From positions 1-64,000 of the forward strand of contig DWXF01000025.1 in NCBI GenBank assembly GCA_019119335.1: 64,000 bases of DNA, given 5' to 3'. Shown one piece after another: positions 50,875 through 59,277 of this stretch. Origin of the DNA: Candidatus Flavonifractor merdavium (GTDB lineage: Bacteria; Bacillota; Clostridia; Oscillospirales; Oscillospiraceae). A program made the position numbers and the translations under genes. Under the pieces are notes generated by a model. The model ran no database searches and was not told the DNA's origin. It saw only the letters and a program-made list of their open reading frames with translations. The first letter of the stretch is position 1; the number at the start of each line of letters is the position of its first letter.

Positions 50875-51876
50875 ATGAAACGTATGCTTTCCCTCACTCT
50901 GGCCCTGCTGCTTCTGGCGGGCTGCAGCGGACAGGGGACGCCCTCTGCCTCCCCTTCCCCGGCGGCGCAGAGCAGCCCCCAGGCCACCCCCGTCACAGAG
51001 GAGGACGTCCGCGCCCTGTATCAAAGCGAGGGCTATCAGGTACACAAGCTCACCCCCTATGGCTCTGACTTTCTGGCGGAGCTCAGCTATGGCAGCGACG
51101 AGGACTTCACCCTGCTGGAGTGGGTGTTCGGCAGCTCCGGCCGGCGGGTGCAGCTTACCGCCATGAGCCAGTTCACCTCCTACGAGATCCTGGACGACGG
51201 ACAGGTCCGCTACACCACCAACGGGCTGGATTCCGGCACCCCCTGGCAGGGTATGCCGGAGGAAGTGACGGTGCGGGTGCTGGGAGATGGGGACGGCGTG
51301 CTGGCGCCCGGCTGGTCCGAGATCGAGGAGCATCGGGAAACCGTCTGGCTGGACCCGGCCCAGCCCCTCTATATCGGGGCCTCGGAGGACGGGGTTCCCG
51401 CCTTTTCCGACCGGTACGAGCAGGTGTACGACGCCCGCATGGACGCCGACGGCCTGTCCTTCTCCTTTATCCCCAACGGGGACAGCGAAGAGAAATTTAC
51501 TTCCTTCTTCCCGGCGGTTACCACCATCCCCGGCTTTTCCACCTCCTATGACCCGGACACCGGGGTATTCACCCTCCGGCTGTACAACACCTGCCTCAGC
51601 AGCGGCGCGCCCGGCACCCCGTTCAACGACAATCTGGCCCTGATGGGCTATCCGGAAAACCTGTACCCCTACGCCTTTCCCGCGGGCTCCCTGGGGCGGG
51701 ACAGCCATTTCCTCACCGGCGTGGTCATCCGGGAGGAGGGGGCGGATACGGTGGTCACCGCCCAGCTGACGGAACAGGCCTACCGCTTCACCGTGGAAAC
51801 CTCCAACCTGGGCTATGACAACATCCCCAGCTTCCGGCTCGTTTTCCGGGAATACAACCAGGACCTGGACGGCTGA
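50875..51876 (+). CDS. Lipoprotein of unknown function
   Basis: 333 residues from ATG 50875 (AAAGGAGG upstream). Lipobox LLAGC at residues 13-17 and a Ser/Pro/Ala linker to about 40. The remainder is beta-rich, without a domain I recognise (for example ERYEQVYD-like and FSFIPNGDSEEKF stretches). An 86-base gap from the CapA gene contains the element CCGGAATCCAT twice (50771-50781 and 50831-50841). Confidence 0.8.
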   Translation: MKRMLSLTLALLLLAGCSGQGTPSASPSPAAQSSPQATPVTEEDVRALYQSEGYQVHKLTPYGSDFLAELSYGSDEDFTLLEWVFGSSGRRVQLTAMSQFTSYEILDDGQVRYTTNGLDSGTPWQGMPEEVTVRVLGDGDGVLAPGWSEIEEHRETVWLDPAQPLYIGASEDGVPAFSDRYEQVYDARMDADGLSFSFIPNGDSEEKFTSFFPAVTTIPGFSTSYDPDTGVFTLRLYNTCLSSGAPGTPFNDNLALMGYPENLYPYAFPAGSLGRDSHFLTGVVIREEGADTVVTAQLTEQAYRFTVETSNLGYDNIPSFRLVFREYNQDLDG

Positions 51877-51900
51877 ATTGTAAACATTTCTTGAACTCCC

Positions 51901-51929
51901 TTGCAATTTTCCGTACGAAGGATTATGAT
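51901..51929 (+). promoter_or_regulatory. Sigma-A promoter of htpG
   Basis: TTGCAA (51901-51906), 17-base spacer, TATGAT (51924-51929). The CIRCE operator begins five bases after the -10. Confidence 0.85.
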
Positions 51930-51933
51930 AGCG

Positions 51934-51960
51934 TTAGCACTCAGGATATCAGAGTGCTAA
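51934..51960 (+). promoter_or_regulatory. CIRCE operator (HrcA binding site) upstream of htpG
   Basis: TTAGCACTC (51934-51942), 9-base spacer, GAGTGCTAA (51952-51960): a perfect match to the CIRCE consensus, extended by AGCG/CGCT on both sides. HrcA repression with release on heat or misfolding stress is expected. Confidence 0.97.
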
Positions 51961-52005
51961 CGCTATGTTTTTAATGATAGTTTTCAGATATAGGAGGCAT
52001 CCACG

Positions 52006-53928
52006 ATGGCAAAGAAACAGTTCAAGGCGGAGTCCAAGCGGCTGCTGGACCTGATGATCAACTCCATCTACACCCATAAGGAGATTTTCCTGCGGGAGAT
52101 CATCTCCAACGCCAGCGACGCCATGGACAAGCTGGCCTACAAGGCCCTCACCGACGACAAGGTGGCGGTGGACCGGTCGGAGCTGAAAATCACCCTCACC
52201 CCCGATCAGATCGCCCGCACCCTGACCATCAGTGACAACGGTATCGGCATGACCAAGGAAGAGCTGGAACAGAACCTGGGCACCATCGCCCGCAGCGGCT
52301 CCCTCCAGTTCAAGGAGGAGATGGCCAAGAGCGAGAAGGCCGAGGGGGACACCACCGACATCATCGGCCAGTTCGGCGTGGGCTTCTACTCCGCCTTCAT
52401 GGTAGCCGACCACGTGAGCGTCACCTCCAGGGCCTACGGCTCTGACGAGGCCTTCCGCTGGGAGTCCGACGGGGCGGACGGCTACACCATCACCCCCTGC
52501 GAGAAGGAGAACGTTGGCACCGACATCGTGCTCCACATCAAGGCCAATACCGAGGAGGAGCACTACGACGAGTATCTGGAGCAGTACCGGCTCAGCGACC
52601 TGGTAAAGAAGTACTCCGACTATATCCACTACCCCATTGTGATGCTCATGCACAAGTCCCGCCAGAAGCCCCGCCCGGAGGACGCCGGCGACGACTACAA
52701 GCCGGAGTGGGAGGACTTTGACGAGTGGGAGACCCTCAACTCCATGGTGCCCCTGTGGCAGCGGCCCAAGAGCGAGGTGAAGGCCGAGGAGTACAACCAG
52801 TTCTACAAGGAGAAGTACGGCGACTGGGAGGACCCGCTGAGCGTGGTCCACGTGTCCGCCGAGGGCACGGTGGAGTACAAGGCCATGCTCTACATTCCCG
52901 CCCACGCCCCCTTTGACTTCCACACCCGGGAGTACCAGAAGGGCCTGCAGCTCTACTCCTCCGGGGTGCTCATCATGGACAAGTGCGCCGACCTGCTGCC
53001 CGACCACTTCCGCTTTGTCAAGGGCGTGGTGGACTCCCAGGACTTCTCCCTGAACATCTCCCGCGAAATGCTCCAGCACACCCGGCAGCTGAAGGTGATC
53101 GCCACCAACCTGGAGAAGAAGATCAAGGCCGAGCTGCTGCGGCTGCAGAAGGACGACCGGGAGAAGTACGAGACCTTCTGGAAGGCCTTCGGCATCCAGC
53201 TGAAGGTGGGGGTGGTGTCCGACTACGGCGCCCACAAGGACCTGTTGAAGGACCTGCTGCTGTTCTTCTCCTCCAAGGAGGACAAGCTCACCACCCTGGC
53301 CGAGTACAAGGAGCGGATGCCGGAGGACCAGCCCTATATCTACTACGCCTGCGGCGAGGACACGGCCCAGCTGGACAAGCTGCCCCAGGCCGAGCGCATC
53401 CGGGACAAGGGATACGAGATCCTCTACCTCACCGACGAGCCCGACCAGTTCGTCATCAACGCCCTGGGCGAGCTGGACGGCAAGGCCTTCAAGTCGGTGG
53501 ACGACGACGACGCCCTGCCCGAGACCGACGAGGAGAAGGCCGCCCGGTCCCAGCAGGCGGAGGAGAGCAAGCCGGTGCTGGACTTTTTGAAGGAGGCCCT
53601 GGGGGAGCAGATCAAGGAGGCCCGGATCTCCAAGCTCCTCAAAACCGGCGCGGTGTGCCTCACCGCCGACGGCCCCATCACCCTGGAGATGGAGAAGTAT
53701 TTCCAGAAGATGGACCCGGAGAACGCCGGGAACATGAAGGCCCAGCGGGTGCTGGAACTCAACCCCCAGTCCCCCGCTTTCGCCGCCCTGAAACGGGCAG
53801 TGGAGGAGGACAAGGAGCTGGCGGGCAAGTACGCCCAGCTGCTCTACGCCCAGGCCCAGCTGATCGCCGGTCTGCCCCTGGCCGACCCGGCGGGGTACGC
53901 CGAGCTGGTGTGCTCTCTGATGAAATAA
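52006..53928 (+). CDS. htpG: Molecular chaperone HtpG (Hsp90)
   Basis: 640 residues, start ATG 52006 after AGGAGG. ATP-binding GHKL motifs: EIISNASDAMDKL, ISDNGIGMTKEEL and IGQFGVGFYSAFM; middle domain SGVLIMDKCADLLPD and SREMLQHTRQLKVIATNLEKK; C-terminal dimerisation domain. Complete length. Transcribed alone, from a CIRCE-controlled promoter. Confidence 0.97.
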   Translation: MAKKQFKAESKRLLDLMINSIYTHKEIFLREIISNASDAMDKLAYKALTDDKVAVDRSELKITLTPDQIARTLTISDNGIGMTKEELEQNLGTIARSGSLQFKEEMAKSEKAEGDTTDIIGQFGVGFYSAFMVADHVSVTSRAYGSDEAFRWESDGADGYTITPCEKENVGTDIVLHIKANTEEEHYDEYLEQYRLSDLVKKYSDYIHYPIVMLMHKSRQKPRPEDAGDDYKPEWEDFDEWETLNSMVPLWQRPKSEVKAEEYNQFYKEKYGDWEDPLSVVHVSAEGTVEYKAMLYIPAHAPFDFHTREYQKGLQLYSSGVLIMDKCADLLPDHFRFVKGVVDSQDFSLNISREMLQHTRQLKVIATNLEKKIKAELLRLQKDDREKYETFWKAFGIQLKVGVVSDYGAHKDLLKDLLLFFSSKEDKLTTLAEYKERMPEDQPYIYYACGEDTAQLDKLPQAERIRDKGYEILYLTDEPDQFVINALGELDGKAFKSVDDDDALPETDEEKAARSQQAEESKPVLDFLKEALGEQIKEARISKLLKTGAVCLTADGPITLEMEKYFQKMDPENAGNMKAQRVLELNPQSPAFAALKRAVEEDKELAGKYAQLLYAQAQLIAGLPLADPAGYAELVCSLMK

Positions 53929-53932
53929 GCAT

Positions 53933-53970
53933 AAAAATTCCCCTGGCGCTGCCGCCAGGGGAATTTTTTT
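53933..53970. terminator. Bidirectional terminator between htpG and the XRE gene
   Basis: AAAAATTCCCCTGGCG and its complement around CTGC, with T7 on the plus strand and an A-run on the other side. The stop codon of the minus-strand gene lies inside the A/T tract. Confidence 0.92.
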
Positions 53971-54821
53971 ACCTTTTTCTCCCAAACACCGCCCGGAGGA
54001 CGCACAGCACCGCCGCCCCGGCCAGGCACAGCCACAGGAGAAACAGCACGTTTTCATTAAACGTCCATTCGTTGGACCAGTTGGTGAGATCAGGCCGGAA
54101 CCAGAAGGCGTGCTGGAACTCTACGCTGCTGCCGCCCCATCGCACCAGCCGGTCGGCCACCGGATTGACCAGCGGGAGGAGCACCCCGGTCCAGCCCAGG
54201 CAGGCCGCCCCCTTCCACCACCGGCCAATGGGGGCGTAGCGAAGAATCAGCGTCCATCCCCAGGGGAAGGCCAGGCCGAACAAGGTGCCCGGCAGGGCGG
54301 GAATGGGGAACCAGTCCGCGCCGCTGTAAGCGGGCGGCCAACAGCAGCAGCTCCAGCGACAGGGTGAAGCCCCCCAGGGTAACCGCCCCCCGGTACTGCT
54401 TCACCAGCACCGGCAGCAGGGTCAGGCTGGCCCCGGTGAGCTCGCCGGTGAGCACCAGCCAGAACCAGGTCAGGCTGTGGTCCACCGCCAGATTGCAGAT
54501 GAGGCAGATCAGGGCGGTGCCGCCATATAAGATGTACTGGGTCCAGCGAACCCGGCGCAGCAACGCCAGGTACTTTTTGGCCAACGTCTCGGCGTTGCGG
54601 GCCTCCACGTCCTCGCTGGCGGTGAGCAGCTCGTGCTCGCTTACCCCCAGCACCGCGCAGATGTCCCGGAGCAGGGTAATATCCGGGTAGGAGAGCCCCC
54701 GCTCCCACTTGCTCACCGCCGACTCGGTGACAAAGAGTTTGTCGGCAAATTCCTTCTGGGTCAGCCCCAGCCCCTTCCGGCAGCGGCAGATATACGCGCC
54801 GAAGGTCTTTTTGTTTTCCAT
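53969..54821 (-). pseudogene. Frameshifted XRE regulator with membrane domain
   Basis: ATG 54821 opens a clear XRE helix-turn-helix (residues 10-65; LTQKEFADKLFVTESAVSKW), followed by membrane helices. Near 54332-54334 (GGG on the plus strand) one extra base shifts the frame. The correct continuation (AYSGADWFPIPALPGTLFGL, then more membrane segments to 53969) is open in the other frame. Removing one base restores a protein of about 283 residues with about five membrane spans. Either a real mutation or a homopolymer sequencing error. A candidate promoter (TTGCCT, 17 bases, TATGGT) lies at 54873-54901 on the minus strand. Confidence 0.8.
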
Positions 54822-55042
54822 ATGCAGCCCATCCTTTGCTGTGGCAGTTGTCGTTGTCCCCGGGGTGCCTCCACCATACGACACCCCGGCCCAAAAGGCA
54901 AGCGCTTTCCCCCAATTTGCCCCTCGACCGTTAGGCAAGTCCTTTTTACCCGTTCCTTTTTGTTAAAAATACCACAATCCTGTTGCATTATATTGGGCAA
55001 GATTGTCAAAAAAATATCATAGTATTTTCTAGGATTTTCTCA

Positions 55043-55070
55043 TTGACTTTTCAAAAAAGGGTGCTATACT
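55043..55070 (+). promoter_or_regulatory. Sigma-A promoter of the aldehyde dehydrogenase gene
   Basis: TTGACT (55043-55048), 16-base spacer, TATACT (55065-55070), 68 bases before the start. The AT-rich gap 54822-55138 holds this promoter and the weaker opposite one; no gene is seen in it. Confidence 0.8.
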
Positions 55071-55138
55071 AAAACTGAACTCACCAGTATATTTACTGTT
55101 GTGTCCATAACTTCAAATATTTGAAAGGTCGTGTCATC

Positions 55139-56623
55139 ATGGAAAAGCTCACTCAGGAACAGTTCGGTCTGTATATCAACGGCAAATGGGTGCCCGCCAG
55201 CGACGGCGCTACCTTCCAGACCCGCTGCCCCGCCAACGGGGAAGTGCTGGCCACCTGCGCGCAGGCCACCAAGGAGGACGTGGACACCGCCGTCAGCGCC
55301 GCCTGGGAGGCCTTCAAGACCTGGAAGGACGTTACGGTCAACGAGCGGGCCGCCATCCTCTACAAGGTGGCCGATATCATTGAGCAGAACACCGAGCACC
55401 TGGCCATGGTGGAGTCCATGGACAACGGCAAGCCCATCCGGGAGACCATGACCATCGACATTCCCTATTCCGTCCGCCACTTCCGCTACTTCGCCGGCTG
55501 CATCATGGCGGAGGAGGGCTCGGCCAACGTGCTGGACGGCACCACCCTCTCCCTGATCCTGCGGGAGCCCATCGGCGTGGTGGGACAGATCGTGCCCTGG
55601 AACTTCCCCTTCCTGATGGCCGCCTGGAAGCTGGCCCCCGTGCTGGCCGCCGGCTGCTGCACCGTGTTCAAGCCCTCCAGCGACACCCCGCTGAGCGTGC
55701 TGGAGCTGGCCCGCCTGACCCAGGACGTGATCCCCGCCGGCGTGTTCAACGTGATCACCGGCTCCGGCTCCAAGTCCGGCCAGTACATCCTGGACCACCC
55801 CGGCTTCCGCAAGCTGGCCTTCACCGGCTCCACCGAGGTGGGCCGCAACGTGGCCCTGGCGGCGGCCCAGCGCCTGATCCCCTCCACCCTGGAGCTGGGC
55901 GGCAAGAGCGCCAACATCTATTTCGACGACTGCAAGTGGGATATGGCCATGGACGGCGTCCAGCTGGGCATCCTGTTCAACCAGGGCCAGGTGTGCTGCG
56001 CCGGCTCCCGCGTGTTCGTGCAGGACACCATCTACGACAAGTTCGTGGAGGAGGCCGCCAAGCGGTTCAACGCCGTAAAGGTGGGTCTGCCCTGGGAGAA
56101 GGACACCCAGATGGGCTCCCAGATCAACGAGAACCAGGTGAAGAAGATCCTGGAGTACATCGAGATCGGCAAGAACGAGGGGGCCAAGGTGGCCTGCGGC
56201 GGCGAGCGCGCCACCGAGGGCGAGCTGGCCAAGGGCTGCTTCATGAAGCCCACCCTGCTGGTGGATGTGGACAACAAGATGCGGGTGGCTCAGGAGGAGA
56301 TCTTCGGGCCCGTGGCCTGCGTCATCAAGTTCCACGACGAGGACGAGGTCATCGCCATGGCCAATGACAGCGAGTACGGTCTGGGCGGCGCCGTCTGGAC
56401 CCGGGACATCAACCGGGCCATCCGGGTGTCCCGTGGCATCGAGACCGGCCGCATGTGGGTCAACACCTACAACGCCATCCCCGAGGGCGCCCCCTTCGGC
56501 GGCTACAAGGCCTCCGGCATCGGCCGGGAGACCCACAAGGTCATTCTGGAGCACTACACCCAGATGAAGAACATCATGATCAACCTGTCCGAAGCCCCCT
56601 CCGGCTTCTACCCCGACAAGTAA
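55139..56623 (+). CDS. NAD(P)-dependent aldehyde dehydrogenase
   Basis: 494 residues from ATG 55139 (GAAAGG ten bases before). Full ALDH superfamily pattern: PWNFPFLMAAWKLAPVLAAG, FTGSTEVGRNV, general base in LELGGKSAN, catalytic cysteine in NQGQVCCAGSR and EEIFGPVACVIKF. It oxidises an aldehyde to the acid; similarity is to the broad class 1/2 group, so the substrate cannot be named. Monocistronic with its own promoter and terminator. Confidence 0.95.
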   Translation: MEKLTQEQFGLYINGKWVPASDGATFQTRCPANGEVLATCAQATKEDVDTAVSAAWEAFKTWKDVTVNERAAILYKVADIIEQNTEHLAMVESMDNGKPIRETMTIDIPYSVRHFRYFAGCIMAEEGSANVLDGTTLSLILREPIGVVGQIVPWNFPFLMAAWKLAPVLAAGCCTVFKPSSDTPLSVLELARLTQDVIPAGVFNVITGSGSKSGQYILDHPGFRKLAFTGSTEVGRNVALAAAQRLIPSTLELGGKSANIYFDDCKWDMAMDGVQLGILFNQGQVCCAGSRVFVQDTIYDKFVEEAAKRFNAVKVGLPWEKDTQMGSQINENQVKKILEYIEIGKNEGAKVACGGERATEGELAKGCFMKPTLLVDVDNKMRVAQEEIFGPVACVIKFHDEDEVIAMANDSEYGLGGAVWTRDINRAIRVSRGIETGRMWVNTYNAIPEGAPFGGYKASGIGRETHKVILEHYTQMKNIMINLSEAPSGFYPDK

Positions 56624-56632
56624 GCGAGCCTG

Positions 56633-56671
56633 AAAAAGTCCGGTGCGGTAAGACCGCACCGGACTTTTTTT
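56633..56671 (+). terminator. Terminator of the aldehyde dehydrogenase gene
   Basis: AAAAAGTCCGGTGCGGT and its complement around AAGA, followed by seven T. Confidence 0.95.
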
Positions 56672-56739
56672 GCCCCTTGTGAAACATTTTCCGCCGGGAT
56701 AGGATATTTACGGTGAAATGCATTTCAAGGAGACGCACG

Positions 56740-57222
56740 ATGATGACAGACCAACAATTCACGCCTCTGGCTCAGCGGTACATGGACACCATCTTCCGGC
56801 TGGCGTTCCACTACACCAAAAGCCAGGCGGAGGCGGACGACATCACTCAGGAAGTCCTTTTGAAACTATACCGGACGGACAAGCAATTCGAGAGCGCGGC
56901 CCACGTGAAGCACTGGCTGCTGCGGGTGACCATCAACGCCTGCAAGAAGGCGCTGCTGTCCCCCTGGCGGCGGACGGAGCCTATGGAGGACCACACTGCC
57001 GCCCTCCCCTTCCCCAGTCCGGAGCACAGCGCGCTGATGGACGCGGTGCTGGCCCTGCCCGCCAAGTACCGGGTGCCCATCTATCTGCACTACTATGAGG
57101 ACTACTCCTGCGACGAGGTGGCCGCCCTCCTCCATATCCCAAGCGCCACGGTCCGCACCCGCCTGCGGCGGGCCCGGGCCATACTGAAAACCGATCTTCA
57201 GGAGGCTGACGAGCATGTTTGA
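56740..57222 (+). CDS. ECF-type RNA polymerase sigma factor (pair 2)
   Basis: 160 residues from ATG 56740 (AAGGAG seven bases before), the same length as the factor at 35873. Region 2 reads DTIFRLAFHYTKSQAEADDI and TQEVLLKLY; region 4 reads YSCDEVAALLHIPSATVRTR. The shared core HWLLRVTINACKKALLSPWR matches RWLLRVTVNHCRDVLRSPWR of pair 1, so the two are paralogues. It overlaps the next gene by eight bases. Confidence 0.92.
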   Translation: MMTDQQFTPLAQRYMDTIFRLAFHYTKSQAEADDITQEVLLKLYRTDKQFESAAHVKHWLLRVTINACKKALLSPWRRTEPMEDHTAALPFPSPEHSALMDAVLALPAKYRVPIYLHYYEDYSCDEVAALLHIPSATVRTRLRRARAILKTDLQEADEHV

Positions 57223-58246
57223 CAAAAAGACTTATCGGGAGGCTGTGTCCTCCCTCCACGCCTCCGGGGAGATCCTGCGGGAGGTTCACACTATGACACA
57301 CCAGATCAGAAAACCCTTCAAGCTGTCCAGAACCATCGCCCTGGCCGCCGTCGTGGCCGCCCTGTGCGCCGCGGCCGCCGTGGCGGCGGTGGGCTTCGTC
57401 CGCTACGAAAATCCGGCCAATATGCTCCAGGCCTTCTTTGGAGAGAACGTGGACTCCCACGAGGGCATCGTGGAATACAACGAATACGGCAAGCTCATCA
57501 CCAACATGCCGGCCTGGGAGCGGCTCCCCCTGGACGAGAGCGTGGCCCAGGAGCTGGTAGCCCCCTATCTCTTCGCCGTGGGGGAACAGGCAGTGTACGG
57601 GGACTACACCCTGACGGTGGAGGCCGGCCTGTACGACCCGGCTGTGGGGGCGGGCCTGCTCTACTACAAGGTGGAAAACCCCAATGGGGTGAGCGGGTAT
57701 GAGGTGTTCCCCGACGGGGAGCTGTGGTGGCCGGAAGATTCCCCGGTATTCGCCATGACCAACGCCGCCAGCAGAGACTATCTGGACACCGCCTCCACCA
57801 CCGACACCACCCTCTGGCTGTGTACCTACTTCGTCACCGACTTCATCACCGACGCTTCCAACCTTCAGGTATCCATCGGTAACGGCCAGGACCGGCTGGA
57901 CATGGCCACGGTGGCGGTGGCTCTGCCGGAGGATGGCGGCCCAGCCAGCGTGGAACTGGCGGAGGGGGCCATCACCCTATCCCCCATCGGCATCCGCATC
58001 CACGCCCCTGCCCTGGGCCTGCCGGTGGATTCCGATATCGACCAGATCGTGCTCCACTACGCCGACGGCACGGACTATGTTTTGGAGGATGAGGATGCCT
58101 TTGTCTCCAACCGTACCTACGGCTTCCTGGACATGGAGCAGGGGGCGTTTATCTCCACCTTCAACCGCATCGTGGACACCACGGCGCTGGCATCAGTGAC
58201 CATTGAGGGCACCGACTACCCCCTTCTCACCCCTTCTGAAAGGTGA
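57215..58246 (+). CDS. Membrane-anchored putative anti-sigma factor (pair 2)
   Basis: 343 residues. Cytoplasmic N-terminus of about 40 residues, one membrane helix (about 46-66; TIALAAVVAALCAAAAVAAV), and a beta-rich extracellular domain similar in style to DUF4179-type proteins encoded behind sigma factors in Clostridia. It partners the sigma factor with which it overlaps. The 3' end overlaps the convergent choloylglycine hydrolase gene by 20 bases, with no terminator between. Confidence 0.78.
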   Translation: MFDKKTYREAVSSLHASGEILREVHTMTHQIRKPFKLSRTIALAAVVAALCAAAAVAAVGFVRYENPANMLQAFFGENVDSHEGIVEYNEYGKLITNMPAWERLPLDESVAQELVAPYLFAVGEQAVYGDYTLTVEAGLYDPAVGAGLLYYKVENPNGVSGYEVFPDGELWWPEDSPVFAMTNAASRDYLDTASTTDTTLWLCTYFVTDFITDASNLQVSIGNGQDRLDMATVAVALPEDGGPASVELAEGAITLSPIGIRIHAPALGLPVDSDIDQIVLHYADGTDYVLEDEDAFVSNRTYGFLDMEQGAFISTFNRIVDTTALASVTIEGTDYPLLTPSER

Positions 58247-59204
58247 TGCGCAGTTTGGTGTCCAGGGGGAATTCCAGCAGCCTGTCCCCCGTCCGCCGCT
58301 CCTCCGTCAGCGCCACGGCGGTAATGGCGCAGTTGTCATAGGTCTTGTAGTAGTAGGTGCCGGTATCCGTATTGATGCAGCAGGAATACCGGGTGATATC
58401 GCAGTTCCCCTCGGGGGTTCGCACCGCGCCCCGGGGCATGGCCACCGTGTCCAGCAGGTGGAAGAACTGGCTGACACTGCTCTCCTCGCTGTCCTCACAG
58501 ACAGAGTTCCGTTTGCAGAATGCCGTCCGGACATACCGGGAGGCGGGGGACCAGTCCCCCGGCAAACCGATTGCCCCCATACCCTGGCCGAAGGGGGGCA
58601 GCTCCAGGGCCGGATCCAGGGTGTTCTCCGGCTGGGCGGCGGACAGCCCCCGGTACTGGGTCAGATTGGTGCGGTGAAAGGGGAAGGGCGGGTTGTTGGT
58701 CAGCACCCCCACCGGGTCAGGGTACACCTTCACCCCGTCCGCCATGGGCTCGGCCACAAAGGCCCCCTGCCTGTCGGCAATGTGCCAGTGGAGAGGGGCC
58801 AGGGGCATGTCGGGCCGGAAGGGCACCCCCAGCAGGGGGATGCGCTGCATCTGCTCCGCCGCCTCCGCCGCCGTCTTGCAGGTGCCCAGCAGCCAGGGGA
58901 TCAGCTCGTACGGGGCCAGGGCCTCCCCTGTCCCCCCCTCCGGCGGATAATACGCGTTGCCGGGGAAGTTGAGCCCGGCCATATAGACCCCCGACTCGTT
59001 CACCCCCTCGGCGTACAGAGGATAGCCCTCCGCCACGCTGGCCATGCCGATGATGGCCTGATGGGTCTCCAGGGCGGGCATTTTGTGAAATTGCAGCGGA
59101 AATTGCCGGGGCGTAATCACAACCTTCTCCCCAAAGGCATATTCCAGATCCAAATTACGGCCTGTATAGGTGTCTTTTGTGGTCAGAGCGATGCTGGTAC
59201 ACAT
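58227..59204 (-). CDS. Choloylglycine hydrolase family enzyme (bile salt hydrolase / penicillin V acylase)
   Basis: 325 residues, ATG 59204 after AAGGAGG. N-terminal nucleophile hydrolase: Cys2 becomes the N-terminal catalytic residue (MCTSIALTT). Arg16 and Asp19 are in GRNLDLEY, Asn in NESGVYMAGLNF, Asn in VLTNNPPFPFH and Arg in GDWSPASRYVRTAF. All catalytic positions are present. In gut Firmicutes such enzymes deconjugate glycine/taurine bile salts; penicillin V or N-acyl-homoserine lactone acylation products are alternatives. No signal peptide, so intracellular. Confidence 0.92.
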   Translation of the reverse strand: MCTSIALTTKDTYTGRNLDLEYAFGEKVVITPRQFPLQFHKMPALETHQAIIGMASVAEGYPLYAEGVNESGVYMAGLNFPGNAYYPPEGGTGEALAPYELIPWLLGTCKTAAEAAEQMQRIPLLGVPFRPDMPLAPLHWHIADRQGAFVAEPMADGVKVYPDPVGVLTNNPPFPFHRTNLTQYRGLSAAQPENTLDPALELPPFGQGMGAIGLPGDWSPASRYVRTAFCKRNSVCEDSEESSVSQFFHLLDTVAMPRGAVRTPEGNCDITRYSCCINTDTGTYYYKTYDNCAITAVALTEERRTGDRLLEFPLDTKLRITFQKG

Positions 59205-59240
59205 GACAAGACCTCCTTTTTCTTCAGTGTATCCCGTTTG

Positions 59241-59277
59241 AAAAAAATTCCCTGGGCGGGGCCCAGGGAATTTTTTT
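59241..59277. terminator. Terminator of argS, bidirectional
   Basis: AAAAAAATTCCCTGGGC and its complement around GGG, with seven T on the plus strand and the mirror A-run giving seven U on the minus strand. The argS stop lies in the A/T tract. Confidence 0.92.
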
